A stretch of DNA of 64,000 bases from Oligella sp050920755 (GTDB lineage: Bacteria > Pseudomonadota > Gammaproteobacteria > Burkholderiales > Burkholderiaceae_B). Position numbers and translations under genes: made by a program. Position 1 is the first letter of the stretch. Every line of letters starts with the position of its first letter. Shown piece after piece: positions 32,392-41,999 of the stretch. The stretch spans positions 2,418,001 to 2,482,000 of the forward strand of contig NZ_CP158480.1 of the NCBI RefSeq assembly GCF_050920755.1, given 5' to 3'. The notes below the pieces were generated by a model. It saw only the letters and a program-made list of their open reading frames with translations. It did not search any database and was not told where the DNA came from.

Positions 32392-33264
32392 TTATTCTGA
32401 TTTTTCCTTCAATCTCATCAAACCCTCTTGCGCAGCACTGGCGATCAACCGGCCTTTACGATTAAAAAATGCTCCATGAACTAAACCGCGCCCACTCTGA
32501 GCCGCCGTCGATTCGGATACATACAGCAGCCACTCGTTCATATCAATCGGACGGTGAAACCACTGTGCATGATCCAGACTGGCCATCTGCATTTGCGGAT
32601 CAAAATGCCAACGACTGTGCGGCAATAAGGCCGTTGTCATTAAATAGAAATCCGAGACATAAGCAAGCATACCCTGATGCAGACGCTGATCATCCGGCAT
32701 CAAGCCATTAGCCCTAATCCAATACATGGTTTTGGGCTCATAATGCCCTAACTCCAACTGTCGTTCCGGATAAACCAAACGAATTTCCAAAGGCCGTTCA
32801 CGCTTTAAGCGCTCATCCCACACCCCGGTACCGAGCTTTTTAAACAACGCTAACTGCACCTCCTGCTCAAGCGGACAATCCTCGGGCGGCGGCGCGGCAG
32901 GCATCACCATTTGATGTTCAAAACCGCTCTCAACTGTTTGATAACTGCAAGACAGGGTAAAAATAAACTTCCCTTCCTGACTCGCCGTGACTCGACGCAC
33001 TGAGAAGCTACCACCATCCCGTATCACCTCTACCGCGTACTCAATAGGCTTTGAAGCATCGGCCGGACGCACAAAATAAGCATGCAAAGAATGTGCCAAA
33101 CGCCCTGCCGGTGTCGTATAACTAGCCGCCATCAAAGCTTAGCCCAAAACCTGCCCACCAAAAGCTCGACCGGTACGAAAAATATCGGTACTGCGACCGA
33201 GAAAGCGCATCTCACCGATTTGCTCCAATGTCAACTGTGAAATTAGGCGATTTAGAATGCTCAT
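32392..33264 (-). pseudogene. tesB: Acyl-CoA thioesterase II with in-frame stop codon 42
   Basis: TesB hydrolyses acyl-CoA esters. Read from the ATG at 33264, the frame is MSILNRLISQ..., includes RAFGGQVLG and then meets TAA at 33141-33139, after which the same frame continues ALMAASYTTPAGRLAHSLHAYF to the stop at 32392. TesB proteins have Gln at this place (FGGQVLGQAL), so a CAA to TAA change is the simplest explanation. Without that stop the protein would be 290 residues, the normal length, and the rest is intact, including HAQWFHRPIDMNEWLLYV near the C-terminus and the late GRGLVHGAFF. Re-initiation at ATG 33132 would give a protein lacking the first hot-dog strands. Either a recent pseudogene or a sequence error. 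Confidence 0.85.
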
Positions 33265-33273
33265 AAATACAAC

Positions 33274-34116
33274 TTATTCACTAATACTCAAACCGTGATA
33301 CTTCTGACCCAAAGCAATATTGGCACGGAAAAAACCCTCTTTAGAGCCACAATCATAGCGCACACCCTCATAATCAAAGCCGAACACCTTACGACTTTGC
33401 AACATGGCGGCAATACCATCAGTTAATTGAATTTCATTACCGGCGCCCTTTTGCGTGTGTCTAAGATGCTCGAAAATCTCCGGCTCCAACACATAGCGCC
33501 CCACCACTGCCGAGGTGGATGGTGCCTTTTCTGGGGCAGGCTTTTCTACAATTTGCTCTACCCGTCGTGCACCGTCAGCCACAGCAGGGCCTGCGATAAT
33601 ACCGTACTTTTTCGTATCCGCCTGCGGTACGACCTGAGTCCCTAACACACTACCACCATAAGCGTGCGCCGCATCAATTAATTGCTGCGTCACAGGCACA
33701 TCGGCATCAATCAAGTCATCGGCTAAAAGCACTGCAAAGGGCTCATTACCCACCACCGGCTCAGCACACAGAACGGCATGCCCCAAACCTAAGGGCGCCG
33801 GTTGACGAATATAAATACAGTTAACATTACCGGGGAGAATACCGCGCACAATTTGCAGCAACTCATCCTTGCCCTTTTGCTCCAACTCATGCTCCAGCTC
33901 CGGCATAAAGTCAAAATGATCCTCGATCGAACGCTTATGACGACCGGTAATAAAAATCAAATCGGTAATACCCGATTTAACGGCCTCCTCAACGGCGTAT
34001 TGAATCAAGGGTTTATCCACTACCGGTAACATTTCTTTAGGCATCGCCTTAGTTGCCGGTAAAAAACGCGTGCCTAAACCGGCTACGGGAAATACGGCCT
34101 TACGAACAGGGTTCAT
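33274..34116 (-). CDS. galU: UTP-glucose-1-phosphate uridylyltransferase
   Basis: Makes UDP-glucose, a precursor for envelope sugars. The 280 residues begin RKAVFPVAGLGTRFLPATKA (nucleotide-binding GxGTRxLPxTK at 13-23), then PKEMLPVVDKPLIQYAVEEA, and contain LLADDLIDAD and EIQLTDGIAAM near the C-terminus, all typical of GalU. UDP-glucose is also the substrate of Ugd encoded at 37.8-38.9 kb. Confidence 0.97.
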   Translation of the reverse strand: MNPVRKAVFPVAGLGTRFLPATKAMPKEMLPVVDKPLIQYAVEEAVKSGITDLIFITGRHKRSIEDHFDFMPELEHELEQKGKDELLQIVRGILPGNVNCIYIRQPAPLGLGHAVLCAEPVVGNEPFAVLLADDLIDADVPVTQQLIDAAHAYGGSVLGTQVVPQADTKKYGIIAGPAVADGARRVEQIVEKPAPEKAPSTSAVVGRYVLEPEIFEHLRHTQKGAGNEIQLTDGIAAMLQSRKVFGFDYEGVRYDCGSKEGFFRANIALGQKYHGLSISE

Positions 34117-34233
34117 TACTATCCTTTAAAATATATAATCTGCTAAATTTTATCCGATGCTCTGATTGTAATATAAAATCAGATAACAATAAGTAAAGCG
34201 ATTTACCATCAATTAAGCGAGTAGCGACATTTT

Positions 34234-35808
34234 ATGATACACGATGTTTTAAAACAGCTTGAACCCTTGGATCAACTACCTCAGTGGGAACAGTTTAAGC
34301 AAGCCGTTTTGGCGGCTAAAATCGACTGTAAGCAAACGGTCATTCTGGAGGCTGCCGGACTTAAGGTTGATTTGAGTGCGCAGCGTCGCTCCGACGCATT
34401 AAGTCAAGCGGTGAGTGATCTATTAGAAGTCAGACAGCTCGACAAGCTAAGACAGGCCTTATTTGATGGTGAGCACCTTAACAGCACCGAGGATCGCGCT
34501 GCATGGCATACCATGTTACGCCAACCTCAGCCCTTAATTGAGGTACAAAGCGAGCGTTTGCGCGTACTGGAGTTTGTGCGTCGTGTTGATAATGATCGCC
34601 GTTGGCGTAATATCGTGCATATTGGGATTGGTGGAAGTGATTGGGGTGTACGCTTAGCGACACAAGCTTTCGGTTATGCAGGCTCTTGGCGTCAAATACG
34701 CTTTGTATCTAATATTGACGGTCACGCGATTGAGGGCGGCTTAGCCGGTCTGGATCCTCACGACACGCTAGTGGTTGTAGCAACCAAGTCATTCCGTACC
34801 GCAGAAACCATGGCAAACGCAGCTCGTGCATGCGAATGGTTTGAGGCAGCCGGTGTCAATGCCGGTAATAATACGATTGCCGTCACGGCTAATCCGGAGG
34901 CAGCAGCGGCTTGGGGGATTCCGCGCCATAATATTTATCGCTTCTGGGATTGGGTCGGCGGTCGTTTCTCACTCTGGTCAGCCGTCGGTGTGGCAGCCGG
35001 TCTCACCGTGGGCTCAGGCGTATTGGCCGGCTTACAAAGCGGTGCTCATGCCATGGATAGGCATTTTCTGAATGCGCCGATTGAAGAAAACGCACCCATT
35101 CAATTAGCCTTGGCCGAGTTGGCAAATCGCAGCGTGCTGGGCTACGGCTCACGCAATCTGGCGGTCTACGACTCTCGCCTAAGCTATTTAATCCCCTACT
35201 TACAGCAATTGGAAATGGAATCACTGGGTAAATCCGTCGATCACCAAGGACGCGATATTAAGGTAGCGACCGGTCCGGTGGTTTGGGGCATGCCCGGCAC
35301 CGATGCCCAACACACCTTCTTCCAATGGTTACATCAAAGCAGCGAAGGGGCTCCGGTCGATTTTATTGTTTGTCAAAAGGCCGATCATCAATGGCAACAA
35401 CACCATAAGCAGCTTTTAGCTCATTGCTTGGCGCAACGCCAAGCCTTATTACACGGCAAATCAACCGCCCAAGCAGAAACTGAGAACCGTCATAAAGGCA
35501 TGGATTCGGCGCAGGCGCAATGGCTGGCTCATCACCGCAAGCAGCCGGGTGGCAGAGCCTCCAACCTGATTGTATTGCCACAATTAACGCCTTTCTCACT
35601 TGGTGCCCTCCTCGCCATGTATGAGCATAAAGTCTTTGTAGAAGCTTTGGTTTGGGGTCTTAATCCCTTTGACCAATGGGGCGTGGAGCTAGGCAAGGTG
35701 CTGGCGGATGATATTTTTGCCATTTTAAATGGTTCCGCAGCCGGCGATGCCAAGCATACTGAGTTAGACTGCTCCACTCAGTATTGGATTAATCAGTTTA
35801 AAGCTTAA
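34234..35808 (+). CDS. pgi: Glucose-6-phosphate isomerase
   Basis: Interconverts glucose 6-phosphate and fructose 6-phosphate. The 524 residues show IGIGGSDWGVRLA near 130, VVVATKSFRTAET near 173, the Glu-containing EMESLGKSVDHQG near 328, the His motif GTDAQHTFFQWLHQ near 354-367 and the catalytic Lys motif NPFDQWGVELGK near 481-492. Diverged from galU with a 117-bp gap between. It is slightly shorter than the 550-residue enteric enzyme. Confidence 0.96.
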   Translation: MIHDVLKQLEPLDQLPQWEQFKQAVLAAKIDCKQTVILEAAGLKVDLSAQRRSDALSQAVSDLLEVRQLDKLRQALFDGEHLNSTEDRAAWHTMLRQPQPLIEVQSERLRVLEFVRRVDNDRRWRNIVHIGIGGSDWGVRLATQAFGYAGSWRQIRFVSNIDGHAIEGGLAGLDPHDTLVVVATKSFRTAETMANAARACEWFEAAGVNAGNNTIAVTANPEAAAAWGIPRHNIYRFWDWVGGRFSLWSAVGVAAGLTVGSGVLAGLQSGAHAMDRHFLNAPIEENAPIQLALAELANRSVLGYGSRNLAVYDSRLSYLIPYLQQLEMESLGKSVDHQGRDIKVATGPVVWGMPGTDAQHTFFQWLHQSSEGAPVDFIVCQKADHQWQQHHKQLLAHCLAQRQALLHGKSTAQAETENRHKGMDSAQAQWLAHHRKQPGGRASNLIVLPQLTPFSLGALLAMYEHKVFVEALVWGLNPFDQWGVELGKVLADDIFAILNGSAAGDAKHTELDCSTQYWINQFKA

Positions 35809-35826
35809 TGCAGGCAGTTATTAGCT

Positions 35827-36933
35827 ATGTCACCAACCCAGCCTTTGAAAATCTTATTTACTGAGCATGCCAAAGCCTACGGTGGTCAAGAGCGTTATAT
35901 CCATCGCTTAATGCTTAAACTGCGTGAGCAAGGCCATCAAGTTGAGGCCTTATGCATGCCCGGGGCCGAGCTTGTAGCACGCTTAAGGAGTGACGGTTTT
36001 GAGGTGCATACGGCCGATATGCGAAAGGGTCTACGCAGTTGGCCGGCGATTTTTACCATGCGTAAACTGATGCGTGATCAAGGCTACGATGTAGTCAATA
36101 CCAATAGCCGTCAAGACACTATCCGCGCAGGACTGGCGGCACGCTTAGCCAAAGTTCCTCTGACCGTAAGAACACGGCATCTGGCCAAACCCATAGGCTC
36201 TTTGCTTTCATACAATATGATCCCGCAGCGTATTATCACACCCAGCGAGTATGTGCGGCAAATGCTTATCCAAAAGGGTGTGCAGCCTGAACATATCAAC
36301 GTTGTGGGGCCTCCCGTGAACTTACCCATACCCTTACCGGAACCCATTCTGCGTAAGGAATTACATCTGTCCACAGCTGACATTATTGTCGGTAGTGTGG
36401 CTGTACTTCGTAAAGACAAGCATATGGATGAATTAGTGGATGCCATGGCACCATTAATTCAGCAGAGCCCACATCTGCACTTAGTGATTGTCGGCGACGG
36501 TGATCAATACCCGCTGATACAGCAGCAGGTAGCAGACTTAGGCATAGGCTCACAGGTGCATCTACTGGGGAGAAGGGATGATGTGCCGGCTTTGCTCGGG
36601 GATTTCGATATTTTTGCGCTGGCTTCGCACACTGAAGCCTCCGGAACCGCTTTTGCAGAAGCAGGTGCAGCCAAGCTTCCCACCGTGGGTTATGCAGTCA
36701 CCGGTATCCCGGAAATGATTGACACCGGTGTCAGTGGATTTTTAGTACCTATACAAGATATTGCCGCTTTACGAAGTGCATTGGAGGAACTGATTAACAA
36801 GCCCGAGCTGAGAGCGCAAATGGGCGAAGCGGGCTATCAATTTGTCGTAGCGGATCAACGATTTACCTTAGACAGGGTAGCACAACTAACCATTAACAGC
36901 TATCGCAGCTGGTTGGAGCAACTTAGCAAATGA
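35827..36933 (+). CDS. Glycosyltransferase family 4
   Basis: Transfers a sugar from a nucleotide donor, probably in LPS core or surface polysaccharide synthesis. The 368 residues have a GT-B fold: N-terminal Glyco_transf_4 part (EHAKAYGGQERYIHRL near 13-28, with acceptor-side Gly-Gly) and C-terminal Glycos_transf_1 part (GSVAVLRKDKHMDELVDA near 190, HLLGRRDDVPALLGDFDIFALAS and the EX7E-like EASGTAFAEAGAAKLPTVGY near 276-295). The final codons overlap the deacetylase start by ATGA. Confidence 0.9.
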   Translation: MSPTQPLKILFTEHAKAYGGQERYIHRLMLKLREQGHQVEALCMPGAELVARLRSDGFEVHTADMRKGLRSWPAIFTMRKLMRDQGYDVVNTNSRQDTIRAGLAARLAKVPLTVRTRHLAKPIGSLLSYNMIPQRIITPSEYVRQMLIQKGVQPEHINVVGPPVNLPIPLPEPILRKELHLSTADIIVGSVAVLRKDKHMDELVDAMAPLIQQSPHLHLVIVGDGDQYPLIQQQVADLGIGSQVHLLGRRDDVPALLGDFDIFALASHTEASGTAFAEAGAAKLPTVGYAVTGIPEMIDTGVSGFLVPIQDIAALRSALEELINKPELRAQMGEAGYQFVVADQRFTLDRVAQLTINSYRSWLEQLSK

Positions 36934-37769
36934 AGTTCTTAGAAGCTTCGGTGCCGGTTTTGATGTATCATCACATACGACCGGGCGCCGGTTTTATTGC
37001 CAGCACCCCTGAAAACTTCGAAAAGCAATTGCAATGGCTTAAAAATCAGGGTTATCAAAGCCTCAGCTTAACAGAGTTAGCGGAGCACTTAGCAGGCGTT
37101 CGCCGTAAAAGAGCGGTGGTCATAACCTTTGATGACGGTTATTTAGATAACTGGGTCTATGCCTTTCCACTGTTGCAGAAGTACGGCTTTAAAGCCACGA
37201 TTTTTCTGGTCACTTCCTGGCTTAATCATGGCGGTATACGCCCCAATACGGCCACCGCTCAAAGTTCCGCAGAGTTGCCGGCCTGTCCGGATCATGCGCA
37301 ATGCGAAAAGCTCATCACCAGCGGCCACAGTGATGAGGTGATTTTACGCTGGTCGGAAGTTAAAGCCATGATTGATTCCGGCTTAGTGGAGTTTCACTGC
37401 CACACTCATACGCACACACGCTGGGACTTAGAGCCCAATGCGGATAAAAACGCAATGTTTCGTCAAGAGTTACAGGATTCCAAAGCGACGCTAAAGCGTG
37501 AGCTCGGTTCCTGTAGTCGGCATTTCTGTTGGCCGCAGGGCTATTTTGACGAGGATTACTTAGCCATTGCACAAAGTGAGGGCTTTGAGTACTTCTATAC
37601 CACGGACCCTTTTGGTCGCAACACCTCGCACACGCCTAAAGCGCACATCTACCGCTTCCACGTCCGAAATCGTGGCGGCAAAGATTTGAGCAAGAAAATC
37701 AGGGCCGCTCACCACCCATTAATAGCCCCTTTTTTTAACCGCTTTAAACGCTGGAAAAAGTCGCTTTAA
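36930..37769 (+). CDS. Polysaccharide deacetylase (NodB homology)
   Basis: Member of carbohydrate esterase family 4. The 279 residues have PVLMYHHI near 9-16, the metal- and base-motif TFDDGYLDNW near 70-79, the zinc histidines in EFHCHTHTHTRWD near 151-163 and CWPQGYFDEDY near 193-203. There is no signal peptide or membrane anchor, so it probably acts in the cytoplasm on a lipid-linked or nucleotide sugar. It overlaps the glycosyltransferase gene by 4 bp, so the two are translated together and likely work on the same glycan. Confidence 0.88.
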   Translation: MKFLEASVPVLMYHHIRPGAGFIASTPENFEKQLQWLKNQGYQSLSLTELAEHLAGVRRKRAVVITFDDGYLDNWVYAFPLLQKYGFKATIFLVTSWLNHGGIRPNTATAQSSAELPACPDHAQCEKLITSGHSDEVILRWSEVKAMIDSGLVEFHCHTHTHTRWDLEPNADKNAMFRQELQDSKATLKRELGSCSRHFCWPQGYFDEDYLAIAQSEGFEYFYTTDPFGRNTSHTPKAHIYRFHVRNRGGKDLSKKIRAAHHPLIAPFFNRFKRWKKSL

Positions 37770-37778
37770 AAAATCACC

Positions 37779-38948
37779 CTAAGCATCGCCCCCGAAAATA
37801 TCGCGAGTGTAGACTTTATGCACTACATCAGACAGTTCGGGGCTTTGACGATTTGTAACAATAATATCCGACATAGCTTTAAACTTTGTCAAATCGCTAA
37901 TCACGTGACAACCGAAAAACTCGGCTTTATTTAAAATCGGCTCATAGACCACTAAACGCAAGCCTTTAGCCAATAAATGCTCCATCACGCCCTGCACGGA
38001 TGAATCTCTGAAATTATCCGAACCCGCTTTCATCACCAAACGATAAATGCCCACCGTTTTCACTTGACGTCGACTAATATCCTCTGCAATAAAGGCTTTA
38101 CGAGTGCTATTCGAGTCCACAATGGATTGAATCAGATTCTGCGGAATATCTTGGTAATTGGCTAATAACTGCTTCGTATCCTTTGGTAAACAATAGCCAC
38201 CATAACCAAAGGACGGGTTATTGTAATGGGTAGCAATTCGCGGATCTAAACAAACCCCCTTAATGATTTGCTCGGTATCCAAATGCTTCGTTGCGGCATA
38301 GGTATCCAGCTCATTGAAAAAAGCCACTCGCATCGCTAAATAAGTATTGGCAAATAACTTAATCGCTTCAGCTTCAGTATTTTCAGTCAATAAAACCGGG
38401 ACATTTTCCTTTAAAGCAGCTTGCGTCAACAATTCGCTAAAACGCTCAGCCCGCTCTGAACGTTCCCCCACCACAATGCGCGATGGATATAAATTATCAT
38501 GCAGTGCCTTACCCTCTCTTAAAAACTCCGGAGAAAAGAGAATATTAGTAGCTTCTAACTGCGTTTTAAGATGCTCGGTAAAGCCCACCGGCACCGTGGA
38601 TTTAATAATAATAGTGGCATCAGGCTCATACTGTAAAACCTCTGCCGCCACCATCTCCACGGACTGCGTATTAAAGTAATTCGTCTCGGGATCATAATTT
38701 GTCGGTGTCGCAATCAGCACATAATCCGCACCGGGATATGCTTCTGAAGCCTCTGTCGTAGCACTCAAATTCAGCCGGTGATGCTTAAAGTAATAATCAA
38801 TATCCGCATCCACCAAGGGCGATTCTCTGCGATTAATTAATGCGACTTTAACAGGATCAATATCTAAGGCTTTGACTTCGTGCTGCTTCGCTAATAAGGT
38901 AGCTAAGGACAAACCCACATAACCCGTACCGACAACAACTATCTTCAT
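37779..38948 (-). CDS. ugd: UDP-glucose 6-dehydrogenase
   Basis: Oxidises UDP-glucose to UDP-glucuronate with NAD. The 389 residues, the short type like E. coli Ugd, start with the Rossmann motif MKIVVVGTGYVGLSLATLLA, contain SPEFLREGKALHDNLYPSRI near 140-160 and the catalytic Cys in PSFGYGGYCLPKDTKQL near 245-261. It converges with the deacetylase gene, with 9 bp between them. Confidence 0.96.
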   Translation of the reverse strand: MKIVVVGTGYVGLSLATLLAKQHEVKALDIDPVKVALINRRESPLVDADIDYYFKHHRLNLSATTEASEAYPGADYVLIATPTNYDPETNYFNTQSVEMVAAEVLQYEPDATIIIKSTVPVGFTEHLKTQLEATNILFSPEFLREGKALHDNLYPSRIVVGERSERAERFSELLTQAALKENVPVLLTENTEAEAIKLFANTYLAMRVAFFNELDTYAATKHLDTEQIIKGVCLDPRIATHYNNPSFGYGGYCLPKDTKQLLANYQDIPQNLIQSIVDSNSTRKAFIAEDISRRQVKTVGIYRLVMKAGSDNFRDSSVQGVMEHLLAKGLRLVVYEPILNKAEFFGCHVISDLTKFKAMSDIIVTNRQSPELSDVVHKVYTRDIFGGDA

Positions 38949-39030
38949 TTACAACTCTGATTTTTTACAATAAAAAACAGAGCCAGTGTAACGATAGATT
39001 TTTACAATATAGTGACAATTCTAAAATAAC

Positions 39031-39570
39031 TTATATACGGTAAAGCGCTGCCAGCGTCGGCAAATGCAGATCTTTGTCGGATAAGAGCGGCGCTGTGACA
39101 GGCCATGGAATCGCCAAATCGGGACAATTCCAGATAACCCCGGCCTGGTCCCTTGGGTCATAATAATCCGTACATTTATAAAGCACCTGTGCCGACTCAC
39201 TTAACACACAGAAACCATGGGCATAACCCGGTGGTACCCAAAGCTGAAGTTGATTGTCCGCACTTAATTCAACAAAAACGGAGCGACCGAAACTCTCTGA
39301 ATTCGGATCAATATCCGCCACCACGTCGAAAATCGTACCCTGCATTACCATCATTAATTTGCCTTGGGGCTTATTTTTTTGAAAGTGCAGACCTCGTAAC
39401 ACTCCTTGCTTTGATACGGAAAAATTATCCTGTACAAAATCATGATCAATAGCTAACAGGGACCGATAACGATCCCGATTGAATGACTCGATTAAAAAGC
39501 CGCGTTCATCCTCGTGAACTTGGGGCTTAAGTAATGTAACCCCCTTAAGCTCGGTATTTATCAGCTGCAT
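39031..39570 (-). CDS. rfbC: dTDP-4-dehydrorhamnose 3,5-epimerase
   Basis: Third step of dTDP-L-rhamnose synthesis. The 179 residues contain the catalytic His segment LRGLHFQKNKPQGKL near 57-71, DVVADIDPNSESFG and the Tyr segment WVPPGYAHGFCVLSE near 110-124. I chose the ATG at 39570; it overlaps the 3' end of rfbB by 26 bp, so expression is coupled. Confidence 0.95.
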   Translation of the reverse strand: MQLINTELKGVTLLKPQVHEDERGFLIESFNRDRYRSLLAIDHDFVQDNFSVSKQGVLRGLHFQKNKPQGKLMMVMQGTIFDVVADIDPNSESFGRSVFVELSADNQLQLWVPPGYAHGFCVLSESAQVLYKCTDYYDPRDQAGVIWNCPDLAIPWPVTAPLLSDKDLHLPTLAALYRI

Positions 39571-40588
39571 CAAAATCTCTCACAAGCCAAGCAACGGTTT
39601 TGGCCAAGCCCTCTTCAAAGTTCTGTTCGGGAGCCCAAGAAGTCGCTGCTCTTAACTTAGAAGAATCCACCGCATAGCGCTGATCATGGCCCGGACGATC
39701 CTCAACATGGACAATTAATTCAGCATAAGAGGCACCGTTACTTCTAGGCACTAAGCTATCCATTGTGCGACAAATCGCTTGCACCAGTTCCAGATTGCGG
39801 CGCTCATCATCGGCACCGATATTATAAATCTCACCCACTTGGCCTTTTTTTAATAATAAATAGAGCGCCTTCACATGATCATCCACATACAGCCAATCGC
39901 GTATTTGCTGACCGGAACCGTAAATCGTCAAGGGCTGTTGCTTTAACGCCGCTCGCACCATATGAGGAATCAGCTTTTCCGCAAACTGAAAAGGACCGTA
40001 ATTATTAGAGCAACGGCTGATGATGGTGGGCAAACCATAAGTGCGATGCCACGCCTGAACCAACATATCCGAACCCGCTTTACTGGCTGAATAAGGGGAG
40101 CTTGGCGCTAAGGTAGCCGACTCATTGAATCTTAAAGCACTTGCTTCAGGATCACTGTCGGGATGTGGCAAATCACCATATACCTCATCCGTACTGATAT
40201 GTAAAAAACGGAATTGCTCACGCTTATCTAAAGACAGCTCCTGCCAATATTGTCGTACCACCTCCAGTAAAGCAAAGGTACCGATATAATTACTGTGCAT
40301 AAAGGCATCGCCTGCCGCAATGGATCGATCGACATGCGTCTCAGCGGCCAGATGCATCACCGCATCCGGTTTAAACGACTCAAACAGCTGTTGCAACTCA
40401 TCTCGGGCGCAAATATCCAACTTTTTAAAATGAAAACGAGGATGAGCGTTAAGGCCGGCGAGTGCATAGGGATGAGCAGCATAGCTCAGCTTATCGACAA
40501 TAAAAATCTCATCCTGCTGTTGCTCAATAATAAAACGCACCAAGGCGGAGCCGATAAATCCGGCGCCACCCGTAATCAAAATCTTCAT
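39545..40588 (-). CDS. rfbB: dTDP-glucose 4,6-dehydratase
   Basis: Second step of dTDP-L-rhamnose synthesis. The 347 residues are an extended SDR enzyme with GGAGFIGSALVR at 7-18, HLAAETHVDRSI near 78-89, HISTDEVYGDLPH near 129 and YSASKAGSDMLVQAWHRTYGLP near 166, which includes the YxxxK pair. rfbA (glucose-1-phosphate thymidylyltransferase) is not beside it. Confidence 0.97.
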   Translation of the reverse strand: MKILITGGAGFIGSALVRFIIEQQQDEIFIVDKLSYAAHPYALAGLNAHPRFHFKKLDICARDELQQLFESFKPDAVMHLAAETHVDRSIAAGDAFMHSNYIGTFALLEVVRQYWQELSLDKREQFRFLHISTDEVYGDLPHPDSDPEASALRFNESATLAPSSPYSASKAGSDMLVQAWHRTYGLPTIISRCSNNYGPFQFAEKLIPHMVRAALKQQPLTIYGSGQQIRDWLYVDDHVKALYLLLKKGQVGEIYNIGADDERRNLELVQAICRTMDSLVPRSNGASYAELIVHVEDRPGHDQRYAVDSSKLRAATSWAPEQNFEEGLAKTVAWLVRDFDAADKYRA

Positions 40589-40601
40589 ATTAGATAATCA
40601 A

Positions 40602-41900
40602 TTAAGTCGGATTAATACTGCTGACGGCTTGATTAAAACGTGTCACTTTAAAATAACCGGCGATCACCATCATATAAGAGACATACACCATAACACCGTT
40701 GTTATGCCTTAAAAAAGCCTGCGTCAATCCAAAATCAAAATAGCACAGCGACAACAGAATCCCTGCCATGGCAACCGACCACGTTGCTAAATTCGATTCC
40801 CGCTTAGCCGTAGCAAAGGTCCACAACGGCACTTGATAGAGGATAATCAATGCAATCAAGCCCATAAGCCCCTGTTTTGCCATTCGATCAATGAACTCAT
40901 TATGTGCATGCCCAAAAACAGCTATATCGGCATGAAAATCACCATGCTCACTTAACTGCTGCATACCCTGCTGATAGCCTTTTTCACCCCAACCGAAAAG
41001 CGGCTTTTCTTGGGCTAATTTAATGGCACCTCGCCACATCTCCAAGCGAAAACCAACCGAGGTGTTTACCTTGCCCTCCTGAAACAGAGAGATTTCATGA
41101 TAAGCTTGGCTAATTCGATCCTTGACCCCGATTTGCGAATTACTGACTAAGAAAAAACCACCAATCACGAGTAATGCTAAGCCAATCAGCCGCACTCGCA
41201 ATGAAATAATAGATTGATAGGCAAAAAACAGCACTACTAAAATAATCGGCAAACCAACCCAACCACCGCGACTACCGGATAATGCTGAAGTAACTACACC
41301 TGCCACTGCCCCTAATACAAGCAGCACCATAAGCTTTCGACGATGCTTTTTTAAAGAATGAGCCCAGCCCAGACCTGCTGAACACAACAACCCCATAAGC
41401 ATCGCTAAATTACCGAACTGTATGGCATTACTGTGACCTGATGCGCGCGGCATGCCTAAATGAAACTTCTGATACACTGCAAAAACAAAAGCGGCTAAAA
41501 CACCAAAAGCCAAGCCTAACCACAAAGCATGCAGAGCGGGTCGTGCTCTATAAATCAGATAGAAAATAGGTATCGCCAATATAAAGCGAACCACCTTGTC
41601 AAAATTTCCGTCAAAACCATGCCACAACCAACTGAAAATCCCCTCCGCACCGAATAACAACAAGGAGCCTAAAATCAACTTATCATAACGGTCCAAGGGT
41701 AGACCGCCCTTGTTAGTAAATAAAGTATAAATACCGCCTAACAACAACATGACCGCCCCATAAGAATAACCACTGGGTACGATGAGGCACAAAAAGCCGA
41801 GCAGGAAAACACTGATTTCGGCATAAATTTTCAGCCGCGGACAAGGCGATGCGGATTGATAAATCAGTAAGTCTCTGGTCGAAGGAGGGGTAAAAGTCAT
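40602..41900 (-). CDS. O-antigen ligase family membrane protein
   Basis: Multi-span membrane protein of the Wzy_C/O-antigen ligase family, which joins polymer to lipid A-core or acts as polymerase. The 432 residues have 10-12 hydrophobic segments and a large periplasmic loop (about 260-310), then HAHNEFIDRMAKQGLMGLIALI near 333-354; the conserved His of this family lies in that stretch. It is 13 bp downstream of the rfbB start region on the same strand and probably the first gene of ligase-rfbB-rfbC. Ligase and polymerase cannot be told apart from sequence alone. Confidence 0.82.
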   Translation of the reverse strand: MTFTPPSTRDLLIYQSASPCPRLKIYAEISVFLLGFLCLIVPSGYSYGAVMLLLGGIYTLFTNKGGLPLDRYDKLILGSLLLFGAEGIFSWLWHGFDGNFDKVVRFILAIPIFYLIYRARPALHALWLGLAFGVLAAFVFAVYQKFHLGMPRASGHSNAIQFGNLAMLMGLLCSAGLGWAHSLKKHRRKLMVLLVLGAVAGVVTSALSGSRGGWVGLPIILVVLFFAYQSIISLRVRLIGLALLVIGGFFLVSNSQIGVKDRISQAYHEISLFQEGKVNTSVGFRLEMWRGAIKLAQEKPLFGWGEKGYQQGMQQLSEHGDFHADIAVFGHAHNEFIDRMAKQGLMGLIALIILYQVPLWTFATAKRESNLATWSVAMAGILLSLCYFDFGLTQAFLRHNNGVMVYVSYMMVIAGYFKVTRFNQAVSSINPT

Positions 41901-41999
41901 AAAAAAAGAATGTGATTCTATAACGAGCTTGATTATATGTCATAACAAAGCCATGCTACCATCTTGGATCCCCAAAAAACTTGATCAATACCACAAAAA

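Noticed and set aside
32392..33132. tesB taken as a normal shorter gene starting at ATG 33132
   Set aside because: The same frame upstream encodes the conserved TesB N-terminus ending in FGGQVLG, directly before the TAA, so the short ORF is the remainder of a longer gene.
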